Positions 17,866 to 25,366 of a DNA stretch of 25,366 bases are shown here, in pieces; the first letter of the stretch is position 1, and each line of letters opens with the position of its first letter. The notes under the pieces are model-generated. The model ran no database searches and had not been told where the DNA came from. It saw only the letters and a list, made by a program, of their open reading frames with translations. Origin of the DNA: a virus. The DNA lies in IMG/VR virus record IMGVR_UViG_3300009180_000202, positions 1 to 25,366 of that record; one strand, written 5' to 3'. The translations under genes were made by a program, and so were the position numbers.

Positions 17866-20712
17866 CTATTGTTTATTAACCTGCTGGTCGTCAGAGTCTT
17901 GTTGTAATGCAAGCTTTACAGCAATAGCATTGACTGGACTCGTTGAGATAAACTTATCAATTCCATATCCAGCAGCCGCAAATTTTGGGGCTGTGTTTGG
18001 ATTGAGGTATAGCGTGTGCAACATATTATAACGCTTATCTTTTATCATTTCTAAAACCTGACCCAATGAGCCATACCCAGAAATATCGCCAACTGTGCCT
18101 ATTTTCCCTCTTATTTGGTCAGTGACTCCTTTTGATGCAGAACCACCAGATAACAAAAATCGTCTATCAACAATCTTCTGCATAGGGTCAATAAAGTTTT
18201 GTCTTAACAGCTTCATTGAATCCTCTCCAACGATAGCTTCAAACGTCTTTAGTTTACGTTGAGCATCTGGATTATTGCTGCCAAAAAAGTCTACAATCTT
18301 GTTAATATTTGCGCGATTATTTGCACCATCAGCGGCAGACCCAAAATCCTGCATAATACCATTGAGAGTGCCGCGCTTAAGTATCTCTGCATCTGCACTC
18401 CTGCCTTTTGCTCGTAATGCAGTCATAAGGCCAGATGCTGTCTCAGAATCAAGAGATTGTATTCTATCTATCCAATCACGATTGCCAGCAGGGTCACTAG
18501 AGAGTTTAACTCTTGTTCCATCCATGAAGACAACCAATGGGTCTTTAGATGCTGCTTCATAAGCATTAAATGCCTCGCGCTCTGTCATCTTAGCTTCTTT
18601 AGATAAACGCATAAGCCTAGCAGTTTTATTGCCTGCTTTTTGCGCCCCACCAGCAATTAAAAAATTTCTGACAGATTGGCGATATTCATGTCTAGCTAAA
18701 GAAACCCAAAGACCAAGTGTGTCAATCTCCTCAAGCAGTTTTGGAAACTCAGCAACAGTAATCCCATATTCTGATTTGGCTCCTAATTTTGCCAATAAAG
18801 AAATTTGGTCTGTAGAACCCATTCCAAGTCGACCGATAGGATAGCCCTTAGTGGCTAATGACTGCATATCGCTGCTTAATTGGTTAAAATCAATGGCACG
18901 AAAATCTGTAAATCCACTACCGCGACCAACCTTTGTAGCTGAATCAAGGAGTGCATGAGATACGCTTTCATGGACACTATTCCTAAACGCATCTGCTGCT
19001 TTTAAGGATTGAGCAGCACCGCCCGGTTTCATTTTATCAAATGTTCCGCCAATAATATTAGCATATGCCTCAAGTTCAGAAAGAACACCACTAGCTCCTT
19101 GACGTTGAATAAGGCTAACTAAACCAGTGATATCACCATCAGAAATTAAATCCATTGCGCCTGTCTTGCGTGCATGGAATTCAGCGGCTGCCGCAGATTG
19201 TGCAGTTTTATATTGTGCAAATTTAGCAGGATTCTTTGCAAGCATAAAAGCATCCGATGCTTCTCTAACTACATTATAATATTTTGCCGCCATTCTGTTA
19301 ACCGTAACAGGGTCAGAACCGGGTTTTGTTAATTTCTGGGCAAACTTCGCTTGCAATTCACGCATTCCTTCCCTTGGCAGAGTTGTTAATGGCGTTGCTC
19401 TATCTCCGCCAAACACTTCACGAATAACCTCTATCATCTCTTTGCGGCCAGCCGTATATTCAAAATCCTGTCCTTTGCCAGTTTTTGAATTAATTAGTTT
19501 TTCAATGCCACCAAAATTTACCACTGGATAATTTGGGCCAACATCTGCTCGATTATATAAATCATCAATGGCTGAACTTGTTGCACCTTTTGCTGCTTGT
19601 GCCGTTGCTCTTAAATTCTGCATACGAACACCTTCTGCAAGTTTGCCCAAGTCTGGCATACTGCCGCCTAGTTGGATATTAATAGCTCCTTGGTGAAGAA
19701 GTTTTGCTTTTTCAACCTCTAATGCTGCTCTCCTTGCTGCGCTAATAAGTTCTGGGGCATTTTCAGCATTCCTAGCCACAGCATCACGAACAGCACCCAT
19801 AGACTCCTGATAGGCTGCGTTTGCCGCCTTCCATGTATTTTGTGTTTCAGACAACTTGCCAACCATTGCGGTTAGGTCATCAGACAACGCCTTGCTGCTA
19901 CCCGCTTCTGGGAAGGCCGACATAATAGCTGAGCCAATGTTGGCGTCCATATTAACCAGATTTTCCCTAGCCAATACAGAACCATGGGCTATGCGTGCGG
20001 TTTCAAAACCAGTGTATTGTGGTTGAAGCTCAGATAATGTCACTGCGCCACCGAAACGAGACCCAGAAATTTTCTTTCTAGCTTCTTCTGCCGCAACTTG
20101 ACTTTGGCCGCGACTAGAAAGACCACTTGAAAATATTGATAACCCTGCTGGAATCACAAAGCGCATTAAATTACTTTGCTTGTCGTTCTCTGGGTCATTC
20201 TCCATGAAACGTGCTATTTCATTAGTTCCAATAGCCAGTGACGGATTAGCAGCCATCATAAAAGCTGCGCCACCCCTGCTTAAGAATGGGGTAGAACCAC
20301 GAACTGTAGCACCAGTAATTTTACGCAACGAAAGGTCTTTGCCTTCTAACAATTCAGCCGCACCTTCAGAAAGACCGCTTGTCCCTGCGTTTATCAATGA
20401 ACTTCTACCAAGCGCGGCAAGATATGCTGGAATACTGGCCAGCATTGTTGGAGGTGCTGTTGCTGCTGCTACGGCCAACGGAACACCGTAACGAATGCCA
20501 GTTGCGGCAGCACCAGCCATTTTCTCCATATTAATATCTTCCATTGGCAGACCTGTGCGGGGGTCTGCTAATCTGGGTTTAATTACGTCGCCACCAAGAT
20601 TGCGATTAAAGTTGTCTTTGTCGGACGGAGCAGGCAAGCCTTTGAATTTCAAAGATTCTTCAGCCAATTTCGCATCAGCAATAGCTAGGGCTTTCTGTTG
20701 TTCTAAAGTCAT
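17866..20712 (-). CDS. Large internal virion protein candidate (948 aa)
   Basis: The protein is 948 aa, Ala/Gly/Ser-rich and mostly helical. An N-terminal third has three weakly hydrophobic stretches: about 60-115 (GIRYGVPLAVAAATAPPTML), about 140-165 (FMMAANPSLAIGTNEIARF) and about 180-200 (LMRFVIPAGLSIFSSG). The rest is long polar helices with many short repeats of the AxxAA type. Size, composition and place at the end of the virion operon fit an ejection/internal core protein of the podovirus type that enters the cell envelope with the DNA. No transglycosylase or peptidase motif is visible. The start follows the upstream virion gene's stop with a 1-nt gap, so they are one unit. Direct homology cannot be checked here. 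Confidence 0.7.
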   Translation of the reverse strand: MTLEQQKALAIADAKLAEESLKFKGLPAPSDKDNFNRNLGGDVIKPRLADPRTGLPMEDINMEKMAGAAATGIRYGVPLAVAAATAPPTMLASIPAYLAALGRSSLINAGTSGLSEGAAELLEGKDLSLRKITGATVRGSTPFLSRGGAAFMMAANPSLAIGTNEIARFMENDPENDKQSNLMRFVIPAGLSIFSSGLSSRGQSQVAAEEARKKISGSRFGGAVTLSELQPQYTGFETARIAHGSVLARENLVNMDANIGSAIMSAFPEAGSSKALSDDLTAMVGKLSETQNTWKAANAAYQESMGAVRDAVARNAENAPELISAARRAALEVEKAKLLHQGAINIQLGGSMPDLGKLAEGVRMQNLRATAQAAKGATSSAIDDLYNRADVGPNYPVVNFGGIEKLINSKTGKGQDFEYTAGRKEMIEVIREVFGGDRATPLTTLPREGMRELQAKFAQKLTKPGSDPVTVNRMAAKYYNVVREASDAFMLAKNPAKFAQYKTAQSAAAAEFHARKTGAMDLISDGDITGLVSLIQRQGASGVLSELEAYANIIGGTFDKMKPGGAAQSLKAADAFRNSVHESVSHALLDSATKVGRGSGFTDFRAIDFNQLSSDMQSLATKGYPIGRLGMGSTDQISLLAKLGAKSEYGITVAEFPKLLEEIDTLGLWVSLARHEYRQSVRNFLIAGGAQKAGNKTARLMRLSKEAKMTEREAFNAYEAASKDPLVVFMDGTRVKLSSDPAGNRDWIDRIQSLDSETASGLMTALRAKGRSADAEILKRGTLNGIMQDFGSAADGANNRANINKIVDFFGSNNPDAQRKLKTFEAIVGEDSMKLLRQNFIDPMQKIVDRRFLLSGGSASKGVTDQIRGKIGTVGDISGYGSLGQVLEMIKDKRYNMLHTLYLNPNTAPKFAAAGYGIDKFISTSPVNAIAVKLALQQDSDDQQVNKQ

Positions 20713-20713
20713 T

Positions 20714-22138
20714 TTATTTGGATTCTGGGAAAAGAGCTTTAGCTTCTGGTGTCATAACAGACCATTGCTGTGAAGTAACACCCTCTGGCGGGATAGCACT
20801 AAAATCAGGCATCATTGCACCCATATCAAATAATTTTTTATATGCACCACTTGCATTGTTTTTCTTAAATTTTTTAATTGCCCGCATCTGAATATCTCGT
20901 CGAATCTGAGTGAGTCGTTGCAGTGTTTCTGGTGTAAAATCTTTTGTTCCAGTAAATGACTGTCTTAAAAACTCGCGTTCTGCTGGTGTATCCATTCCCT
21001 TAGCTCCAATACCAAGTGCGCTAATCATCGGAAATACGTCAGAACCCAATAGAGACTCAAGGAGTTGTGTATTAGACACTGTCTTACCAGCTTTTATATC
21101 ATTAGAAAATTGCGCTCTTAATCTATTAGCGTTCTGGATATACTCTGCGCCAATACCAGTGGTAATGTTACCTGATTTAATTAACCCTTGGATTTCGTCT
21201 AGTTTGGCAATAGCTTCAGGAGCATCTTTTGCAGCTCTGTATTCACCTAACATATCCTGACCAAGGCCCTCTCCTACAACTTTTTCAAGGGCGCTTCCAC
21301 CCATATTGATTACGGTCTGCGCCCTGCCTGCTTGTGCAGCTTGGAATTGATAATTAGAATCTTCAGTTGGAGTTGGTAATCTTCCTGTTTCTGCTATGTG
21401 TTTGGTTCTTAAACCTTGATATATGTCAACATACTGTGTTGGTTGTTTAGCAACTGGGTTTAATTTACCAAAAGCCGTAGCATCTGCAAGAGTACCTTGA
21501 GAACCAGCCAATCCAGTTTGAGCCTTAACATGAGCAAGATTAGCAAAATATGAAGCCACTTTTTCATTAACATTATATCCAGCGGCGCGGATAGCTTCCA
21601 ATGGGTCTTTTACTTTACCAGCAGCTATAGCAGCTAATCCAACACCAATAGATTCTTGTGCTACACGAGTCTGTTCTTGGTCGTTTCTAGCAGCTACTAA
21701 ATTAAGGTTTCGCAATGCTACCTCTGGTGCTTTCTGAACCCTATCCTCTAAAGCTGATATTTCAGCATATCCAGATTTTAATGTTCCTATAGAACCGCCA
21801 CCCCATTTAGGCACAGCTGCTTTATATTTCTCATATTCTTCTTTGCTAACTGGCGCAACTCCGCCAAATTCTTCTGGATGTTCAGCAAATCTTTGCATAG
21901 CCGCACCAATGCGAGTCATTTTGCTTTCAATACCAGTAGAATACATATCTCTTTCTTCTTTCTTTTTAGTATATTCTTGAATTCCTTTTCCAACCTCTTG
22001 CCCAAGATTAGCCAAGCCCTGCCCAATCATTTGGCTGCCTTGTGCGGCCATCTGTGCGCCAGCCAATGACCCCCTAAGAATAGGGCTGTAGTCGATTGCG
22101 CCGAGCTGTGGGTTAATGCCTTGTCCAAAAGTTGCCAT
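20714..22138 (-). CDS. Internal virion protein candidate (474 aa)
   Basis: The 474-aa, predominantly helical protein has an N-terminal Gly/Gln/Ala-rich segment (LAGAQMAAQGSQMIGQGLAN), a Lys/Glu coiled-coil-like stretch (GIQEYTKKKEERD), and a C-terminal region TGIGAEYIQNANRLRAQFSN followed by TPAEREFLRQSFTGTKDFTP, which resembles structural proteins seen in many podovirus-like environmental phages. It is upstream of the 948-aa gene with a 1-nt gap and downstream of the 301-aa gene. The probable role is in the internal core or the tail-channel complex that moves DNA into the cell. No enzymatic motif. Start ATG 22138 has no Shine-Dalgarno, like most late genes here. Confidence 0.65.
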   Translation of the reverse strand: MATFGQGINPQLGAIDYSPILRGSLAGAQMAAQGSQMIGQGLANLGQEVGKGIQEYTKKKEERDMYSTGIESKMTRIGAAMQRFAEHPEEFGGVAPVSKEEYEKYKAAVPKWGGGSIGTLKSGYAEISALEDRVQKAPEVALRNLNLVAARNDQEQTRVAQESIGVGLAAIAAGKVKDPLEAIRAAGYNVNEKVASYFANLAHVKAQTGLAGSQGTLADATAFGKLNPVAKQPTQYVDIYQGLRTKHIAETGRLPTPTEDSNYQFQAAQAGRAQTVINMGGSALEKVVGEGLGQDMLGEYRAAKDAPEAIAKLDEIQGLIKSGNITTGIGAEYIQNANRLRAQFSNDIKAGKTVSNTQLLESLLGSDVFPMISALGIGAKGMDTPAEREFLRQSFTGTKDFTPETLQRLTQIRRDIQMRAIKKFKKNNASGAYKKLFDMGAMMPDFSAIPPEGVTSQQWSVMTPEAKALFPESK

Positions 22139-22177
22139 GTTATGTTAGATTAAGTTGGTTTTAGGTGCGGCAAATTA

Positions 22178-23083
22178 TTAGCCAAACAATCCTTTAATGC
22201 CGCCGCCGCCGATAGCACTACCAAGACCACCAAGCGCACCACCAATCATAGCACCACGGGCCTGTGCCTGCGCTCCCGCAAAACCAGCCTGTGAGCCATA
22301 GATGTTGGCGTTGTAATTGCTCAGATTGGCGTTCTGGCCCAAGGCCAAGTTAATACCCGCATTAGGGTCAAATAGCTGCGGCCCTTGCTGACCAGCCATA
22401 CCTTGAGCAAATTGTGTCTGCGCCATGCCTAATTGCGCCGCATTTGACGGCCTGCCAAGGATGGCTTGGAAAGGGTCAGCCGAGGTCATACGATTGGCGT
22501 TAAACGCCATTTGCGCGGCATTTACGGCCTCTTGACGACGTTGCCCCATAGCAGCCTCACGATTCATTATCTCAGCTGCTATTGTAGACGTATCGCCTAC
22601 GCGCCCACGCGCCTGCCCGTACAGGCGAGCCTGCTGTTCAGCATTACGTTGAGCCTCTGGGGATAGACGACCAGCCGCCCCAGCACTCTGTAGGGCATAT
22701 TGATTCATGCCTTGCAGCAAGGCTTTCTGATAGGGGTCAGCGTTACGCAGGGCTTCTGTGGCTCTGCCGCCGTATTGTTCTACGTCTGCAATGTCCCGCA
22801 TCCTCTGCTGAGAGAGAGCGTCCATCTGCATCTGATTGGCTTGCTGGGTAGCTTGGGCGTTAAGATCTAGCACACCCTTTTGGCCGCCGCCGCCCATTAA
22901 ATATGTATTTAGGTCAGCTAGGTTAAGTGCCGCATACTGAGGACGATACATCTGCTCGCTCTGCAATATCTGATTCTGCAAGGCTGGGTCAGCCATGCTC
23001 CGCATATAATCGAGCGCAGACTTGCCGGGGTCGATAGGAGTGGGGGCTGCTGGAGCCTGTGGCATTGAAACTTTAGAACCCAT
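22178..23083 (-). CDS. Gln/Ala/Gly-rich virion protein candidate (301 aa)
   Basis: The 301 aa are dominated by Ala, Gln, Met and Gly. Starting MGSKVSMPQAPAAPTPIDPG, the protein has long Gln/Met helices (TQQANQMQMDALSQQRMRD), an Asn/Gln-rich centre, and ends in a glycine-zipper-like hydrophobic tail (MIGGALGGLGSAIGGGG). The tail could insert in membrane. This layout fits the small internal/ejection proteins that accompany larger core proteins, located just upstream of two of them. The MGS start and Pro/Gln composition resemble the neighbouring 124-aa protein, suggesting related domains. No catalytic motif is seen. A 39-nt AT-rich gap separates it from the 474-aa gene. Confidence 0.65.
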   Translation of the reverse strand: MGSKVSMPQAPAAPTPIDPGKSALDYMRSMADPALQNQILQSEQMYRPQYAALNLADLNTYLMGGGGQKGVLDLNAQATQQANQMQMDALSQQRMRDIADVEQYGGRATEALRNADPYQKALLQGMNQYALQSAGAAGRLSPEAQRNAEQQARLYGQARGRVGDTSTIAAEIMNREAAMGQRRQEAVNAAQMAFNANRMTSADPFQAILGRPSNAAQLGMAQTQFAQGMAGQQGPQLFDPNAGINLALGQNANLSNYNANIYGSQAGFAGAQAQARGAMIGGALGGLGSAIGGGGIKGLFG

Positions 23084-23101
23084 GATAGATAGTATTAAAT
23101 G

Positions 23102-23476
23102 TTAGTAGAGAACGGTTTTATTTGCATGGGCAACACCATATGGATTCTGCTGCATAGGCTGCTGTGCATAGCCGCCATATCCAGCTACAGGTTGCTGTTG
23201 AATCTGTGGCACTTGATAATTGGGGACAGCTTGGGGAACTTCATAGCTTTGTGCGGGAGGCATGGATTGCTCATATCCCTGCGCCACTTGCCCGCCGCCA
23301 TACCCCTGCATTTGGGGATTATTCATAGCAACACCATTAGGCATCATATGCGACCCATATTGTGGAGAATACATCCCAGAAAAACCTGTCTGCTGGTCTT
23401 GCTGCTGCATAGGAGCCATTTGCGGCATCTGCATCTGACCCATAGATTGTTGCTGTGGAAATGTATTAGAACCCAT
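23102..23476 (-). CDS. Low-complexity Gln/Met/Pro/Gly/Tyr protein (124 aa)
   Basis: Almost the entire protein is low-complexity: MGQMQMPQMAPMQQQDQQTG near the start and VPQIQQQPVAGYGGYAQQPM near the end. The Gln, Met, Pro, Gly and Tyr content is extreme and gives no folded domain, resembling prion-like or phase-separating sequences. It begins MGSN like the following 301-aa protein (MGSK), so the two may share an origin. It is upstream of the internal virion protein genes and overlaps the 111-aa gene by 11 nt. A flexible virion linker, adhesive or assembly protein is possible. The frame is intact with a clear start and stop, though such composition makes gene prediction less certain. Confidence 0.6.
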   Translation of the reverse strand: MGSNTFPQQQSMGQMQMPQMAPMQQQDQQTGFSGMYSPQYGSHMMPNGVAMNNPQMQGYGGGQVAQGYEQSMPPAQSYEVPQAVPNYQVPQIQQQPVAGYGGYAQQPMQQNPYGVAHANKTVLY

Positions 23477-23801
23477 GATTTAACCTATGTTGGAGTTTGT
23501 AGAAATCGTAGAAACGAGGAGTAGGCTTGCCTTTAAAATCTCTGCGCCAACCAATTCTGGCAAAAGGGAAGGGAATCTTGCTGTACATAATGCTAAGGGC
23601 ATTAGGCCCAACGCATAGCTCAATCCACCAAGCATCCGCATCTTGCGGTTCCACCCATTCCTCGTATCTTTCAACCAAGCACGGCCTTGCAAGAGCAAGC
23701 ATTGTAGGCTCAGAATAACAGAAGCCTCGCTCCAAATATATGCCATGAAGCCGAGGAAAGTCTGGGCCGTATAGAGCGATTGCATCTTGGATGGCTCCCA
23801 T
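23466..23801 (-). CDS. 111-aa soluble protein, unknown function
   Basis: The start ATG at 23801 overlaps the stop of the upstream fibre-like gene (TAATG), and the end overlaps the 124-aa gene by 11 nt. The fold looks alpha/beta: AIQDAIALYGPDFPRLHGIY at the start, WWIELCVGPNALSI, then a basic aromatic end PRFYDFYKLQHRL. GIYLERGFCYSEPTMLALAR bears a slight resemblance to an acyltransferase-type element but is too short for that fold. It is embedded in the tail/internal-protein block, so a small structural or fibre-assembly role is possible. No firm family. Confidence 0.6.
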   Translation of the reverse strand: MGAIQDAIALYGPDFPRLHGIYLERGFCYSEPTMLALARPCLVERYEEWVEPQDADAWWIELCVGPNALSIMYSKIPFPFARIGWRRDFKGKPTPRFYDFYKLQHRLNHGF

Positions 23802-24445
23802 TAGGTAGCAATAAGCCCGTGAGTACGAAGTTTGGCTAAAAGGCTATTAATAGTTGTTTGCAATGCCGCATAATCAGAGGCATACGTTCCAGAGAGAGAT
23901 ACATTAGCTTCGGCCAATGCTTGCGACCCTACTACTCTAGTGCCGCCAGATTGATATTCTGGGGCATTAATAGATGTAGCTGCCGTAAAGAATCCAGAAA
24001 ATACCGCTTTAGTTGAAGGGAACACTGTGTCGCCATTGCCAGCCCCAGCGTTCTGATAGGCTGTAGACACCATGATGGTTTTGCCTGTTGTGTCTGTTTT
24101 ATCTACCATTGTGAGGTAGTATTGGGCAGGAGATGCGCCTAATGTTGCCGCCGACACCGTAATGGCCGCTGAAGCATTAGTGATAGCTACGCCAGCCCCA
24201 GCCGTTAATGTAGCCTTGGTGAAGCCTGTGCCATTGCCAATGAATAGTTGGCCGTTTGTGCCTGTCTCTAGCTTGGCTGCTGTAATGCCAGCATCCTTGA
24301 CGCTAATAGCACCAGAATTAAGGTAGGTAGTGATTGTGTCCACAGCACCAGAAGCAAAAATGGAGCTATTAACAGCGGCATTAAGATTGGTGGCTGTTAC
24401 TTGGTCACCATTTACGAATGTATTACCTGTAGTTAGAACGGCCAT
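23801..24445 (-). CDS. Tail-fibre-like protein (214 aa)
   Basis: The protein is 214 aa, rich in Thr, Ala, Ser, Gly and Asn. Motifs such as GQLFIGNGTGFTKATLTAGA and VAITNASAAITVSAATLG are those of trimeric phage fibre shafts, where short beta strands alternate with Gly/Asn turns. The opening NTFVNGDQVTATNLNAAVNS is a common N-terminal entry of phage fibre and fibre-attachment proteins. The C-terminal helix-like ALQTTINSLLAKLRTHGL may be a short trimerising stalk. It lies downstream of the larger fibre gene that runs off the right edge and could be a secondary fibre or its partner. No enzymatic depolymerase motif. Start ATG 24445 lies 17 nt from the fibre stop. Confidence 0.7.
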   Translation of the reverse strand: MAVLTTGNTFVNGDQVTATNLNAAVNSSIFASGAVDTITTYLNSGAISVKDAGITAAKLETGTNGQLFIGNGTGFTKATLTAGAGVAITNASAAITVSAATLGASPAQYYLTMVDKTDTTGKTIMVSTAYQNAGAGNGDTVFPSTKAVFSGFFTAATSINAPEYQSGGTRVVGSQALAEANVSLSGTYASDYAALQTTINSLLAKLRTHGLIAT

Positions 24446-24462
24446 AGGGGTAGTATATCAGA

Positions 24463-25366
24463 TTAGAAGGTTGTGCGAGTGGCGTATGCAACATTAGTGT
24501 TGCCTGTGCCAGAGTAAGTTGTGGCTCCCAAGCTAGAATCTATCTGAACTGTCATGTTAGAGGAATATTCTATCTGTAAAGTGCTATTGTCTGAACCTGT
24601 GTTGGTAGCGGATATGCTGCCGCCATTAAGCTTAAAGATTTTGCCAACATTCCCAGTTACATCTGCACGATATTGAGCAACACCTACACCCTTAAATGCT
24701 AGGGCTGATAGGCAAATGCCTTTCTGTTCGGGGAGTGCCGCAACATAGGAATCTGTTCCGCTACCAATGACAATTCCGTTGCTACCAATACCATCAAAAG
24801 AAACGCTGGAAATAATAATGTTATCCCAGTTGTAGGGGCCAATTAGGATGCCGCGCCAACTTCCTTTTTTCACCCGCCCATTGGTAATAACAACATTATT
24901 TCCGCCCTTAGAATAGTATAAATCTGGCTGTGCTGTATATCCATAACCACCATCTTCAAAAGTTGCTGTGGTTGTAAGACTTCCACTATTAGTATTGGAC
25001 ATTGTAATTACAACGCGCATCCGATAGAGCGAGTCCGTAAACGTCATTGTTGTCCGATAGCCTACTCGTTGAAATAAATTGTAATTAGCTCCTGCCCAAC
25101 TGCCTGTAATACTGCTCCATGTTAAATGAGCTTGTACTTGTCCACCAGCACCACCACCTAGAGGAGTAAGATTAAACAGTGGAGCAACGCTATAACTTCC
25201 TGCCGCAACCACTGTGCCTCCAGTGATAATGCCGCCAGCCACAGTGATGTTAGCTTGGGCTGCGCCTGTAACAGCATTGCAAAGGAATGTGCCGTTAGTG
25301 TAGCCGCTGCCAGCACTATTAACATTTACATATGTCATTCCACCAACAAAAGTTGGCTGAGTGAGA
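24463..25366 (-). CDS. Tail fibre / tailspike with GSGY repeats and beta-helix, N-terminus beyond right edge
   Basis: The minus-strand frame stays open through the last base, so at least 300 residues are visible and the true start lies outside; ATG 25338 is only an internal Met, since the codons before it (encoding TQPTFVGG) continue in frame. The first visible part has VNSAGSGYTNGTF and ITVAGGIITGGTV, later YGYTAQPDLYYSKGG: a glycine-tyrosine repeat I know from fibre shafts of environmental phages. The centre (IIISSVSFDGIGSNGIVIGS) looks like rungs of a parallel beta-helix as in tailspikes. The C-terminus is Ser/Thr/Asn-rich (YSGTGNTNVAYATRTTF). It would bind the host surface receptor. No catalytic residues of a depolymerase can be assigned. 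Confidence 0.7.
   Translation of the reverse strand, partial: LTQPTFVGGMTYVNVNSAGSGYTNGTFLCNAVTGAAQANITVAGGIITGGTVVAAGSYSVAPLFNLTPLGGGAGGQVQAHLTWSSITGSWAGANYNLFQRVGYRTTMTFTDSLYRMRVVITMSNTNSGSLTTTATFEDGGYGYTAQPDLYYSKGGNNVVITNGRVKKGSWRGILIGPYNWDNIIISSVSFDGIGSNGIVIGSGTDSYVAALPEQKGICLSALAFKGVGVAQYRADVTGNVGKIFKLNGGSISATNTGSDNSTLQIEYSSNMTVQIDSSLGATTYSGTGNTNVAYATRTTF

Noticed and set aside
1-25366. Integration or lysogeny genes, CRISPR arrays or insertion sequences
   Set aside because: I found no integrase, transposase, CI-like repressor, regular spacer-repeat array or terminal inverted repeats. The HTH/RHH candidates alone do not indicate lysogeny.

Overview
The window is a fragment of a lytic-type, tailed double-stranded DNA bacteriophage genome. 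The signs are a terminase pair next to a portal protein, large internal virion proteins, a tail-fibre module and a dense block of small early and replication genes. The lack of any recognisable tail tube or tape-measure gene, together with the long Ala/Gly/Gln-rich internal proteins, suggests a podovirus-like particle, but this is inference. I see no integrase and no CRISPR. The host cannot be named. Many genes lack a Shine-Dalgarno sequence and start behind A/T-rich leaders, while a few (starts at 2627 on the minus strand, 8881, 10446 and 14968) have strong AGGAGG-like sites.

Layout. (1) 1-4762, minus strand: packaging block in the order small terminase, large terminase, a 128-aa protein with an IF2-N-like start, a 76-aa protein, then the portal, which runs off the left edge. 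(2) 4763-5540: about 780 bp of non-coding divergent control region with a G9/C9 tract, hairpins, direct repeats and candidate promoters facing both ways. (3) 5541-8577, plus strand: a GC-rich three-gene cassette of a MoxR/CobS-like AAA+ ATPase, a DUF3150-like protein, and a protein combining an HExxH metallopeptidase-like domain with a VWA domain. A strong hairpin closes it at 8594-8619. (4) 8672-11610: small AT-rich early genes, including a 34-aa membrane protein, a ribbon-helix-helix candidate, a PD-(D/E)XK nuclease and an Nmad1-like protein. (5) 11653-17865: replication and recombination, with an SSB-like protein, a Cas4/RecB-like exonuclease, a DnaB-like helicase, a tRNA-Thr(TGT), two HNH proteins, a SWIM zinc-finger protein and a DnaQ-like exonuclease carrying a zinc ribbon. 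Most junctions are 4-nt ATGA overlaps. (6) 17866-25366, minus strand: virion block in the transcribed order tail fibre (entering from the right edge), fibre-like protein, two small proteins, then three large internal virion protein candidates. It meets the plus-strand block with no gap at 17865/17866.

How it fits together. The plus-strand genes look like the early/replication programme: SSB coats ssDNA, the DnaB-like helicase unwinds, the exonucleases and HNH enzymes process ends or junctions, and the tRNA supports translation. No DNA polymerase domain lies in the window; it could be outside it or supplied by the host. The minus-strand arms are the late programme and probably join through the unseen part of a circularly permuted map (capsid, scaffold and tail genes between the portal and the fibre). 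The least explained element is the AAA+/DUF3150/VWA-metallopeptidase cassette. It has the architecture of a MoxR-VWA remodelling machine, differs sharply in base composition from the genes after it, and has no obvious place in replication or virion assembly.
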